Source: Macrophomina tecta (lineage: Eukaryota; Ascomycota; Dothideomycetes; Botryosphaeriales; Botryosphaeriaceae). From it: 64,000 nt of DNA. Location: contig JAKSGN010000003.1 of the NCBI GenBank assembly GCA_024180945.1, positions 1,860,001 through 1,924,000 on the forward strand, written 5' to 3'. This document shows positions 44,812-56,307 of the stretch, one piece after another. The notes beneath the pieces are model-generated. The model was not told the origin of the DNA and ran no database searches. It saw only the letters and a program-made list of their open reading frames with translations. The translations under genes were made by a program, and so were the position numbers. Numbering within the stretch: position 1 is the stretch's first letter; each line of letters starts with the position of its first letter.

Positions 44812-46411
44812 TCAATTCTCATGACTCAGGCCAAGTTGCGGTTGAGACTTCTGCGCCATAAAATTCAGCGCACTTCCCGCCCTGAAATATGCAATTGGTT
44901 CCTCATTGAAAGTGTGGTCCAGCTGCGTCCTCCACACGGTCCCGTCCTTCTTCCTCACCGCCATCGAGACCGGATGACCTGGGCGGAACTCACTCAGACC
45001 CACCAGGCTTATCCGATCCTCCGCCTCGACCCGCTCATAGTCTGAACCATCCTTGAATGTCAGTGGTAGCATTCCCTGCTTCTTCAAATTCGACTCATGG
45101 GTCCTCGTAAACCATTTCGCAATGATCGCGATACCATTCAATAACCGCGGCTGTAGCGCAACATGTTCTTGGGAAAAACCTTCGCCATAGTTATGATCTG
45201 CGCTAACCACCCACTGCTGGCCACGCCGCTTGTAGTCCCTCGCCGTGTCTGGGACGCCCCCGATGTCTCCCGTGAAGACGTTCCTGGCTTTTGTTGGCTT
45301 TCTTGTTGGCGGCGTTTACGGCGCCGATGAGCGTGTTGTTCGAGATATTCTCCAGGTGGCTGCGGAAGCGGAACCACGCGCCGGTTGTACACGACCCGAC
45401 AAGGCCAGCACTGGCCAGCTTCGGCCAATTGTTCTTTTCTACTTCTTTCTTGAATGCCGATGCCGGCGTGGCAAGGTCTGGTGTTGCCGGGCCATTTATG
45501 AACGGCTCCAACTCTGACAGGTTGAGGTGGATTACTTGGTCGTATTCTGTTCCCGGGTCTGCCTCTAGGTTATGTTTCCAATAGTTGAATTTGTCCTTGA
45601 GGTACGACCTGGAGGTAGCGTCGAGATATGCAGCCATAGACTGTGTATACGGGAAGATTGATGTGGTAGCTCCAGTCTCGGCCCCCATGTTACAAATTGT
45701 TGCCATGTCGGTTGCAGAGAGGGAATGGAGACCTTCATCAAAGTATTCTATGATTGCTCTCGTGGCTCCCTTAACAGTCAAGTCTCCCGCTAGTTTCAGA
45801 ATCACGGCTATAGTGGTTAGAAGTGTAAGAACGTTGCGCTAAACGCTCTGGATATACCTTTGGGTGAAGCCCATCCCGAGAGTTTTCCTGTGAGATTTAC
45901 ACCGACCACCTTGGGTGTGTTCAGCTCCCACGCCAATCCCGCCACCACATCTACCGCATCTGCTCCACCAACACCAATAGCCGCCATACCAAGCCCCCCC
46001 AGCATTGAGTGTGTGAGAATCGGTGCCAATAATGAGGCCGCCAGGGTATGCGTAGTTCTCCAGCACGATCTCGTGGATGATGCCAGCACCGTACTTCTTG
46101 CACACCTGTTGCAGAAAATTGTAAACCTCCAAGTTTGTTGAAATGGCGGTGGCCAGATAGGGCTCACTGGCTTCTTTGGCAACCACCAAGTGGTTGCAAT
46201 GCACCGTCGTTGGCACCGCAACCGTATCAAGATTAGCAGACATGAATCGGATGAGAGCTATCTGAGCCGTTGCATCCCGTCATGCAATCCTTGTGGGTCT
46301 TAATTTCAGGTAGGAGTGGCCGCGGCGGATTTCAGCTTCTTCGACGTCGTCAAGGTGGCCGTAGAGGACTTTCTTCGAAAATGTGAGCGGACGCTTCAGT
46401 CTGGGCGGCAT
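44812..46411 (-). pseudogene. Aconitase-family hydratase, internally deleted and frameshifted
   Basis: Starts [22 protein letters not shown] at ATG 46411. A TGA at 46282-46280 interrupts LKLRPTRIA / [14 protein letters not shown]. The frame then runs cleanly through [16 protein letters not shown] and [15 protein letters not shown], where a run of seven C on the plus strand (45994-46000) shifts it; [18 protein letters not shown] follows. A 49-nt intron (45857-45809) leads to VILKLAGDLTVKGATR, MATICNMGAETGATTS and FINGPATPDLATP. At GLVGSCT (about 45,385) the protein jumps straight to GAWFRFRSHLENISNNTLIGAV, skipping roughly 270 residues that in aconitase hold two of the three [4Fe-4S] cysteines. 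A further extra A (45289-45292) shifts the frame before NVFTGDIGGVPDTARDYKRRGQQWV. The C-terminus to FMAQ is complete. Without the cluster ligands it cannot be an aconitase. Confidence 0.85.
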
Positions 46412-46765
46412 GTTTCAGTACTTGTGACAAGCAGGTACGGGCGTAATCTTGCAGTGTAGTTACTTCTCCCGAGCCTGAAAGATCTTGGTGTCTACGCTAG
46501 CATAGTCGATGAACGATTGTTGCTCGTAGCAGCTCATGGGCACTTTGCCCACAGATGCCCCGACGGAAGCGAATGAGCATTTATTTGCATGTAAGAGGTA
46601 TTGTGAGCTGGTGTGAAGCTTATATACATGTGATCCCTCCGTCGTGTTCCTTTACAGCAAGGCACATCAGCCCCACATATTGCGGGGGCTCTGGGCTTCT
46701 GGGAAATGATGGGACAAAACGGGGTGGGCCATTACGATACGAGTGCGTGGCTTTCTTGAAGAAGT
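46412..46765. other. Gap between aconitase relic and regulator relic
   Basis: Would have held the aconitase promoter. The minus-strand frame continuing from the regulator (through 46,620) may be its decayed remainder. Confidence 0.4.
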
Positions 46766-47594
46766 TCAGATGCTGGCCGCCCAGGTCTGAGTTCTGCCGT
46801 TGCAAGTCCATTGCACCCGGCGCAAACACCATGAATGTAAGGAACAGCGACACTTGTCCGCGTCCTTCAGAGCCATGGCCGGTGTAAAATGCTTCTCAAG
46901 TAAGGTATGCCGGTGATTTGCAGGCATCGCAGGCCACCTGTAGGCGAAGTACGCGTTCTGGAGCTGATCGGCTAGTTCAAAGTCCGGGAAGGAAATGGAG
47001 GCAAATGGTGCCAGTGGAGAGGCCGTCGATCCGCAGACTATGACGAGATGGATCATGTTCTTGCTTTTAGTCGGCTTGGGTGAGGACGGCTTGCACGGTA
47101 TTTTCAAAGAATAGGTCACTGCAGTCACCGACACATTTCTTGTCAAGAATGACTTCGCGGGGAACGAGGTTGATGTTTTCTGCAAAGCCATCGGCATTCT
47201 CAATGGGCGATGGATGCCGTGCCTGCGGTTCGACATCAAGCACTTGAGGTTGCGTATCATGGCGAGCCCTCAACTGATCTCGAAGTGCCTGGGCCTCTTG
47301 CTGCAGCCATTCTATCTGAGCATGCAAGCGCTGCACATCCGCCTCGAGACCATCGACGTACCCGCGAGGACGGGCAAGGACAATGCAAGGCACACACGCA
47401 GTACTCGGGCAGTCTGCCATCGTACTTGGCAAAATCAGCATTTTCCGGGCACCACGGCGAAGCTCGGCGTACTTTATCTTCCTTTTGCGGCAACGCTCAC
47501 TAGCTATCTCGACGCGTTGCAGGCCCGGTCTGTGCTTGCGCCGGACGGTGGGAGTATCCGACGCAGCGCGACCTGACTGTTCCGGGCCAGACAT
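46766..47594 (-). pseudogene. Zn2Cys6 transcription factor relic
   Basis: From ATG 47594 (MSGPEQSGRAASDTPTVRRKHRPG) the frame reaches ASERCRKRKI, the DNA-binding zinc-cluster core with the first cysteine changed to Ser. A possible 48-nt intron (GTACGC...CCAAG) leads to ADCPSTACVPCIVLARPRGYVDGLEADVQRLHAQIEWLQQEA, a linker and coiled coil; the expected final cysteine is missing. The frame stops at 47067. A different frame then gives PDFELADQLQNAYFAYRWPAMPANHRHTLLEKHF, typical of the start of the fungal regulatory middle homology region, and ends at 46766 far short of the usual 600-800 residues. It lies at the upstream end of the aconitase/amidohydrolase/PrpF relics and was probably their pathway regulator. 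Confidence 0.6.
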
Positions 47595-48105
47595 CGAATC
47601 TGGATCGGGAGATGTCCCCTGGAAATTTTTGGTGGGGGAAAAGGTGTGTGAGGGTATGCATCCGGAGCCAGAGGTGAGTAATGCGCGGGCGCGTCGAAGA
47701 CATCCGGCCAACGCGGGCGCACCCGACGCCTACGGCGAACATCACTGTGAGCGGCCCGTCAAGCAGGGAAAATTTACTTTCACATGCAGCCAGTCCACTG
47801 CTAAACGGTTATGACGCTGAGAGCGCTTCAAAGATCTCAACAACCCTACTTCAGTCACTAACTACAAACATCACAAGACATGCAATCCTTCAGTGACCAT
47901 GCCATGCCTGTGGCGTAATGAATGAAGTTATACTAATACTACTAGACTGAAGGTGCGAATCTGCAGATTTCTTTGCTGAAGAGCCAGATTTGCTGGTTCA
48001 ACAGATTCTGGCCCTGGCTTTCGCTATGCCTTGAACCTCGGAACGTTCAGTAATATTAGGTTACCGAAGGTGTGGACTTCACTGGCGATGTGGAAGTTAC
48101 TGTGC
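47595..48105. other. Intergenic, no gene seen
   Basis: Upstream flank of the regulator relic and 3' flank of the secreted protein gene. Open frames here are on the shadow strand of the regulator leader. Confidence 0.45.
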
Positions 48106-48806
48106 TCATTGAAGCCCCAAAAGATATCCCAGAGCCTTGACGATAGGGCTAATCGCCGCATTGAATGTTCCTGAAACACCGTTCACACCATCCCATACCA
48201 GCCGTAAGGAGCCGCGAGCTAGCGCCTCGACACCCAAAAGCAAGCCTGCAAGAAGGGTGACCACGTTGTTGATGATAATACCGAGGATCACCACAACGGC
48301 TATGCAGCAAATCAGTCTAGGCCCATAGTCCTAACAGCCCCGCTGGACTTACCAGGTCCCACTTGAACCGCCACATTCTGAAGTGTGTAGACAATTTCGC
48401 ACACGATCTGCAGCAAAATCGCCACCAGCCCGTTGATATCCGACCCGATATTTCCACCAACAACACTGAGCTGTTGCGTCGTTGCCGCAAGGATTTGGCC
48501 GATGAGGTTGAGCTCGTAACGGACGGCCTGGATGGCGCCGTTCTGCTGGAGCCACGAGGCACCCGTGCCGCCAACGCCATTGACGGTCTGGTTGATGGCG
48601 CCGGTGTGGTTGCGGACTTGGGTATAACAGCTTTGGAGCGCGATGTACACGCTCACACTCGCTGTGACCGAGACGCCGACTCCCTCTTGCCGGGGCTCAA
48701 TGGCGCTGTGGGCTTCACTGACGTCGTCAGAAAGTGCGGGGGCGGAAAGACCTCCGTTGGCGAAGAGACTGGCGGCGGCCAGGAATGGAGTGAAGTGGAA
48801 TCTCAT
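48106..48806 (-). CDS. Small secreted helical protein, function unknown
   Basis: Two exons, 48806-48353 and 48299-48106, join across a 53-nt intron (GTAAGT...GCATAG) for 215 residues. The N-terminus MRFHFTPFLAAASLFANGGLSA is a signal peptide, followed by an acidic pro-region ending EPRQ, a plausible processing point. The mature part is low in aromatic residues, rich in Val, Ile, Gly and Asn, with long amphipathic or hydrophobic stretches (DINGLVAILLQIVCEIVYTLQNVAVQV, VVVILGIIINNVVTLLAGLLLGVEA). Two or three cysteines are seen, not the eight of hydrophobins. N-glycosylation sequons NHT and NQT are present. It could be a cell-wall or membrane-active secreted protein; I do not recognise the family. 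Confidence 0.75.
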
Positions 48807-51800
48807 TTTGTTGGCAAGCTCAGAGTGATAGGCCTTAGAGCGTATTGATGATGGGAAGCTGTCGATGCAGAGAGAGAGAGCGAATGGATGCTCAAATCTT
48901 ATATCTCTTGCCGGCAGTCTACCCGAGGTAGAGTCTGGATCAAAGCTGTTTTCAGAGGCTTCAGAGCGAGCACCTTCTCCTGTCTTCCAAACTGCGGTGA
49001 GATAATCATGACCCAGATACACCACAATTCGTAAGTGAGGCCGCAGACTTAGCTTGTGGTGGTGAGTAAATTGGTTGTGCTCGCTTAATGGTGCAACAGC
49101 TCCACGCTGATTTGGTGGTCCTGTGTCCAGGGGCAGCATCCCTGGACTAGAAGACCCGTTTTCGGCAGCCCGATCATATCGATTTCTATTACTGAGTACA
49201 CCACCGAGCTCATAACCAAGAATATGGCTTAGGGCCAAGAGTGACGAGCTTGGCACTCACGCTGTTCTTGATCCCCACTCCACTTTTATTCAGCTCTCTA
49301 AGTCATATGCTACGGGTCAGTGGAAGCAATCCGGAGCGGCTTCCGAGTTCATTCACGGATTTGGTTTTCTTGCTACGCTAACTATAGGAAGGTGTGTCTC
49401 AATGGGCCGAGCATCCGATGTAGGTTTTCTCCTATTCTTGTCCGCAGGCATTGTTGCTGCCGGAGGTATGGGGGCGCCCGCAATGCTGAATGGCCACGGG
49501 CGTGCGCACTGAGGCGAACTTCTCCGTCACAGTCACGCGTTGTCATCAGAGCAGTTCATCTGATGTAATGGTTGTCAGAATCTGCACCGAATGCATGTAT
49601 TTCTGGGTGAATCTTGCTTCGAGCGCTGAAGATAGCTTGAAGTCCTGACGCCCGACCGCGGCGCGCATTAAGAACATCCTTTTCCCGCACAACAATCTGA
49701 ACGCGTGTGTAAAAGGGCTGCTAGAAAATCACGAGTATTTTGATTTCCTGCCAAGTGCAGTCTATGCAGGGGAAGATAAAAAGCCACTCCACGGCCTCTC
49801 CCTTCCAACACCATGCCAACCTATGCCAGTTCATCTCATTACTGCTAGCCTATATGATTGGTCAGCTAACACCAGAGGTATCTTGTCACGCTTTACCTCT
49901 TCGAGAATTTCCGAAGTTCAAACCTGTGGTCCTCCACTAGATGGTTCGCTGGCGTGGGGATGCGCGCGAGCAGCACCACGACCGTCATTAGCTACCTACA
50001 TCGACAGCTCCAGAGCCATCCAACGCTTAACCCTTCTAGATACCACAATTGCGAACAGCGTGGCCATGAGTGGCACGATCGTCTATATTAACACGGGGCC
50101 GGCAGATGTTAGTGACCATCCTTACACTATTGGCTACCTTAATGCTTTTGGACACAGCCCCTGAGACATCCGGGTCCGGTGTAAGGGAGAATATGCTGCT
50201 GGTAACGGGATTAAAAGGGCGGTATCTCGCGAGGGTCAGGTGTATCTCCGAGCCCGCTCGATAATGGCTATGTTGCCGTCACCGACAATTCCAATGAGCA
50301 AGTTAACCTGGCAATATGCAAACAGGCACAATCTCTCACGACTATCCCGCCCAACTGAATCAACACATCTTGCAGGTATCAGTACCTCGGCCTGGTGCAA
50401 GTGGCACCGAGAACACGATCTTCTCGCGCTTCGATGGCGCCACATACAGCGCGGTAATCGCGAACACCTTCAATGCCCCGCCGGTCATCTATTTTTGTTT
50501 ATCACTTCAATATCCAAGAACATCACACCCCATCTAGTTAGCACAGCAGGGCCAGGCCTGGTTCGCGTGGAATAAGGCCCACGCTTGGGCTCGTGCAGCC
50601 CTTGCCTGGGAGGCAGAGTCATGGTCTATTGATGTCCCTGCTTCGTCTACTGCCTCGGGTATAGTTTAGCAATACTATCAGGACAACGGCTTGGTACGGA
50701 ACAGTTCCTACGTATGGCGTGCCTCCGCTGCCGACTTCGGGACGGTGAGGTGGTGTATCGTGCTCGGACGGGAGCTGGGCCGCTTTAGGATAACAATAAT
50801 CCGAGTCGTACGCTTGATCCTGATGGCGCCGCGTATACGTGGGCGCAAAGGGGGTCTCATCAAGGTGTACGGTGAAATTCTTTAGTTGTTGAGTGGGATA
50901 TTTTTCCCAGGACTTTGTGCGTTTTTTCAGACGTATCTTGAAGGTTCTCAGGTGACCGCTGCTCACCTATTATCAGCTCTGACGGCCTTGCGCAACTTGA
51001 TGATCGGGCTGTGCGAATGAATGGGGATGTAGAAGTTAGACAAGTTCCAGGTGTGCACCACGAGCAACCTTGCGGAGTCCCTGCTTCTTTGCCAGTGGCA
51101 GCGTGCGAAGTGGAAAGCTTTGTTACCGCCCTTATAAAGAGACAACGAATGATCCCGATCTATGTCCAAGCATCTTGCGGTCGTTTGCTGCTATCTCGGG
51201 AGTCTTAGCGGAGCACGAGTCGCACAGGGCTTGAGAAGAATAGCGATGAGCGGTGTTGTCGGGAGGGACGCTCCGCACAAGAGTGTCTGGTGAGCCAGAG
51301 GGCGAAGGTGATCAGAACCGCGTGTGAGGCCAGGAGGAGCAGAAGAAGGGTCCAAAGCGAATCCATTATCAGCCAGCCTCGTAGGCATCCAAGTAGAAAA
51401 CAACAACCAAGTAACCGTAACTAAGTCCAAAGAAGACTGCTCCCACACACACGCCGCGTGAGTGTGCCGCGACGTAGCCAGAAAAAACTTCCTCGCCGGA
51501 TGGGTTGACTGTCAACCTCCCGTTGGTGGATTGTTTTTTTGTGTGGCGTGTTCTTGGTGTTTATCCTCCTCCAGCCAAGAGAGGACTTCCGCGCCTCATC
51601 CCTTGGCAGCTTAGCCTACTTTCTACCCCGCAACAGCGATATCGGCAACCGGACGGGCGTTTGGCAGGCTCGATGGGCTGAGATGCGCGGTGATGCGCTC
51701 TGGCGGCAGCTACTTGCCCTAAACACATGTCTCGGCTCATACCGCGCCGCATGGCGTCCGATAAGTCGTATTCACCATACTACGATCAGTGGAGCTACAG

Positions 51801-52649
51801 GGCAGAACCTTATTTGTTCTTGGAATTGGCGTTTCGATACGCTTTTCGGACATAGCTCCAGCCCCATCAGCCTCGTAGGAAGGCACTGCTTTCCTTAGTG
51901 CAGATACCTCAGCCCCAGAAAAGCACGTTCCTGGCGATCCTTCGCCTATTCTAGGGCCTCAGTCTGCACTTCCGCACCCCACGCCAAGATGCTGTGAGCC
52001 GCAGCATGCCAGGGTCCGCAGTCGTAGCTACTTGCCACGAGCTATTCCACCATGAAACCGTGTGTATCTGTGTCCAATTCTCACCGGGGCTATTCATAAT
52101 GCTGGGAGGGCCCTCCGAGTGGTGTGTCGTGGTACACCGGCTTGTCATGCGCCGCCTGTCCATGTGATAATGAACGAGCTCGATGCCACAGGCCTCGGCC
52201 TTTTCAGCTTGACGAGATTCGACGTGCGGCTGTGCACGGCGGCCTTTTCTAGCGCCTCACATGGTCGAAGTCGACGCTACCTTTGGCCTAGCGCCCCCTG
52301 GTCGCTCCCCTGGCCAATACCGCCAAGCATCCTCACGGCATTTTCCACGAAATCTACGCGCCAGTGCCGAGGACTCGAATAGACGGTGCAGACACTCTAG
52401 GGAGTTTCATCCAATCGCGCCTCACCGCCTCGAGCTGATGGATCAATCCACAGTGATTTCTCGGCTCTGGATTCCAGGCATGGCTTGCGGAGGGATTTTC
52501 AGCACTCCTCGTACCTCAGCTTACGCACATATGGCATAGCCCAGCCCAAGATTCCACTGTATAAGAGCGCGCCTGAGGACGGAATTCGGTAATATCATCA
52601 ACACAGTCTTCTCTCTCCCCACCTGCCCTCGCGTAGTGGGTCCTTGATC
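48807..52649. other. Gene-poor stretch (3.8 kb), no supported gene
   Basis: Many short open frames, none joined by splice sites into a recognisable protein. Plus-strand fragments around 49,820-50,575 (for example IANSVAMSGTIVYINTGPADVSD, and QHILQVSVPRPGASGTENTIFSRFDGAT) look more protein-like than chance and may be debris of one old gene. A TATATAGCC-free CT-rich leader (CTTCTCTCTCCCCACCTGCC) directly precedes the next gene. Confidence 0.4.
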
Positions 52650-55069
52650 ATGCATTCTCTTCTCCTCCTCCAGCTCCTGGCGGGATTGGCTGCCGTAAAA
52701 TCATCGCCAGTTCCGGCTGAGATACCGGCGGATGCTAGCAACCCCCCTGATGCGCTCGACCTCGCCTTCCTCAAGGATCTGCCGGATCCCACGTATTCCA
52801 CCATCGATGGCGTAATGTCCCAGGATGTGCCATATGCTACCCAAACTGCGATTGAGGCTGTTGTCGCGGATGTGTCCGAGACTCCGCTCAGCGTCTTTCC
52901 TGCAGCGAGCACGGTTGCTATCAATGCCGCCGGCGAGGACAACGCAGCTCCAACAGCTACTTCCCGGCCCGACAAACGAGATCTGCGTGCTCGTGCGGAA
53001 ATTGCAAAGCGGGCTGCTTGTGGCCCACAAGCTGTCATTCCAAACTACTACAATGTAGATGTCTCGACATATGACAACTTTAAGAATGACGCCAAGATTT
53101 CCCAAGTGGCCAGTGCAGCCCAGGACCCCCAGGGCTACTACCACAACTTCAAGAACCTCAAGGCCGCAAACAGCGCTTACGCATACCTCGGCTACATAGT
53201 CCTCACCACTGGATACGATGTGAACAAGTGCGCCGAGCAGTGCACTAGGAAAGAGGGATGTCTTGCCTTCAACATCTACTTCGAGAGGGATCCCAAAGTG
53301 GAGCCTGGAAATGGTTGCAGGAACCCAGAGGCCTTTGCCAACATCAAGTGTTCTTTCTGGGGAGGTGCTTTGGATGCGAGTACCGCCAATAATGCTGGCC
53401 AGTGGCGGGCTGACTTCCACGTTGGCATTGCTGGGTCCAATGCGTATACCTCGGACAAGGTTGGCCCCCCCATTCCAGGATGGAATGATCCTCTCAAGCT
53501 CAACGATGCCGCCATGAATGCACCGCTTCGAGACTGCGCAGGGACATGGACGTACATGGGATACAAACTTCTGAATGACGGTCCCTTCGACGTTAAGAAG
53601 TGCGCGGCAGCTTGTGATGCCCAGACAGCGTACAACATCGCGCATCCTCCTGCCAGTGGTTACGTTCCACTGTGCGCCGCATTCGGCACATACCTTCTCA
53701 CCAAGACCACTTCATCTGGTTCAGTTATCCAGGGACAGATGTGCACGATGTAAGCCTCCATAGTTCACGGCGAAGAAACCGAAAGCTAATCAATCACAGG
53801 TATACCTCCGCCTGGGATGCCCAGTACGCCGTCAACAGGGCCTCGTACGACGGCTCGATCGGTGCCAAGTATACCTACAGCTACAGCTTCTTTTACTCCA
53901 AGCCTAACATCCAACCCGTCTGTGAATCCGACCTATCATATCTTCGCTCTGCTGGCTCCGAGTTCTGCTCGTCCTATATCAGCTACACTCCCAGCACTTC
54001 GGTGGAGGTTTCGACAACTACACCCGGCGTCTCAACTGTGTACGAAACCTCGGATTCCATTACTACCACGACCGTCACCAGCACCACCTCGGTCACCGCG
54101 GCTCCGGCGGCTCAGAAACGCGACGAAGACTCCTACACCGGTAGCGATTACAGCATTCAAATCTCCACTATCACTGTGTTGAACACTGGTAAATCGGCGG
54201 TCGCCAATGCGACCTTGTCGCCCACACAAATCGCCAAGCGTGCCGTGGAAACACCGGCATCAGTGACTGGCTGGCCCGCGGTGAAGCTTTCGGCAGCCTG
54301 TTCGCGCGTTGCCACAGGGATCGTATTAACAACGAGCATCACAACTGCTCCCGTCCCATTGACTACAGAGGTTATCTCGCGCACTTCCACGGAGACAACC
54401 ACCACGGTGTCAACCCTGACCATCCCTGCGGTCGTGCTTCCCTCCCCAACTGTCGTCGTGACAGGCCGCAATAGTGACGACAACATGTACCAATTGGACC
54501 TTCCTTTCGCTATCAGCATCTACGGAATTTCGAGCTCCACGGTCTATCTCACTGACAACTCCGTACTCTTCTGGCCCTATACAGACCGCGAAAACTTCGG
54601 GTGGGAATATCGAAACCAAGCTTTACCATACACTGATCCCAGCCAATTCGGAAAAGCTGCGCTCTTCGGCCTGTGGGATGACCTGTATGTGTATGGCAAC
54701 ACTAACCAGGGCATCTACTACGACATCACGGGAGAAGTTGGGGCGCGCACGGTGACCTTCGAATTTTACTCATCTGCGTTTCAGCGTTCAAATGAGTTCT
54801 ACCACTTCACGATTGCCATGTACGAGAACGTACCCGACGTTGCCGAGTTCAAGTACTACGACGTCTTCAGATCTGGATACTCGGCCACAGTTGGTGCACA
54901 AAAGAGAGGTAAGCAAGAGTTCCTGCCCTCGATATTCCATTCTGACCATTGTGAAACAGATGGGCCCTCTGTTCAGTATTCGTACAACAGCGAAATTATC
55001 ACTCCCGGGCTCAAGCTCGTGGTGAACACAGGGACCAATACTATCACTAGTGGTAGCTTTACACCCTGA
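52650..55069 (+). CDS. Large secreted protein with PAN-like cysteine region and Thr/Ser-rich linker
   Basis: Three exons, 52650-53749, 53800-54908 and 54960-55069, join in phase for 772 residues. ATG 52650 opens a signal peptide (MHSLLLLQLLAGLAAVKSSP). A propeptide ends near dibasic sites (PDKRD, IAKR), likely Kex2 cuts, before CGPQAVIPNYYNVDVSTYDNF. Two PAN/apple-like units follow: GYDVNKCAEQCTRKEGCLAFNIYFE with a CSFW strand, and DVKKCAAACDAQT. A Thr/Ser-rich stretch (TTTTVTSTTSVTAAP; STETTTTVSTLT) separates them from a C-terminal beta-rich domain of about 200 residues (YGISSSTVYLTDNSVLFW, GLWDDLYVYG, FEFYSSAFQ). The layout suggests a cell-surface or secreted binding protein. The second intron (51 nt) is stop-free and in phase. 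No catalytic motif is seen. Confidence 0.82.
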
Positions 55070-56307
55070 GTCCCTTATCTTTTATATGCTTCCTTGCTCC
55101 GTTCTAGTTTTGTCTACCAATCGTTAGGCAAATATTGCGCCGGTTGGAAGAGTAACACTCCAGTTACCGTCTTTTGCAGTATTGCTGACGCATGAATTAT
55201 GGGAATCACGTACCGTAAATACGTAATGCGAATGTCTAAAAATATCATTATTTTGCACTGAACCTGCTAATTCGCCCGGGGAAGACGTTGGAGCTGCAAC
55301 GCCCAATTATGGAGATCCAGGTTCTCCAGAAGCTATACGTTCTCGCACATTCACATGGAGATGAGCCCTCCCATCTAGCCCTTCAAGTGAGCCCGAAACT
55401 TGCAAGCAGTAACAGGAAGACTGACAGGTTTGAAGTGGGAGAATATTTCGCTTTGTGCCGATCGCTGCGACACGCAGAGTTCCGCGGACCGAATAGATAC
55501 GAGCCACTGCTTGGTTTTCCTGCCGGATTCGGTCTACCATCATCACGTCAGACGAGCTGAGGTCGAATCAAAGCACTGCAAACCATCTCCGGGCCTATGT
55601 GCTTAGGCGCCCGTGTCACAGCAGCGTTTGAAGCAGACCACACACGCCTCTAGTCTGCCTTCCCAGCCGCTCCACAGCACTCAGCCACGCTGCCGACTCC
55701 AGACATGTTTTAAGCTTGGCTAAAGCTTGTCCGATCTTGGCTTTGGCGCTAAGCTTTTGGTGAGGATGAGGATGTTGCAACCGGGCCACTTCCGCCCAAT
55801 GCCCGCCCTTCGCCTACCTCCAGACACTCCGATCTTGCAATCCATGTTTCGCCCCCGACGCAAGGGCTCTATTCTCGAAAAACCGACTCAACCCCCACCC
55901 CGGCTGCGCCTGCTCGAAAAGGCCATTCTTGGGGGTAGTGCGGGGAAAGTCGGCAGAGTCCAGACAGGCACAGCCGCTTTAGCACAACGTCTCAACACTC
56001 TTACCTGAAAGTCCTGTTCGGTCATCAAGCCACAGGGGCTCTCGCTCAACCATGGCACCCTCAAATCAGCTCAATGCAGCTTACACAACGAAAATGCCGC
56101 TCGCGTATTGGGCAAGTACGGGAGATGCAAAGCCTGACAGCTGTTGACAGCACGGAGACACTGCATGCTTCAGGGCTCTGCTCTCAACCAGCGCTGAACG
56201 AATATAAATAAGCGCTCTGCGAGTATCCCAAGCACAAAAGACAGCAACAACCCAATCTCAACCCCACTCATTACCAAAGCATTGCTTCAGGAAAGCCTCT
56301 GCCAACT
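55070..56307. other. Intergenic, no gene seen
   Basis: Upstream of the Lys-Lys-Gly repeat protein, with TATAAATA at 56,203-56,210 about 100 bp before its start, a plausible TATA box. The open frame at 55,727-56,008 has no known motif. Confidence 0.5.
56203..56210 (+). promoter_or_regulatory. TATA box candidate
   Basis: TATAAATA, about 98 bp upstream of the start codon of the repeat protein; the intervening leader is CA/CT-rich, usual for strongly expressed fungal secreted proteins. Confidence 0.5.

Noticed and set aside
43421..46411. Reading the relics as intact genes with unusual introns
   Set aside because: Homopolymer slips, a TGA in a conserved block and a ~270-residue internal loss cannot all be explained by splice sites in the sequence.
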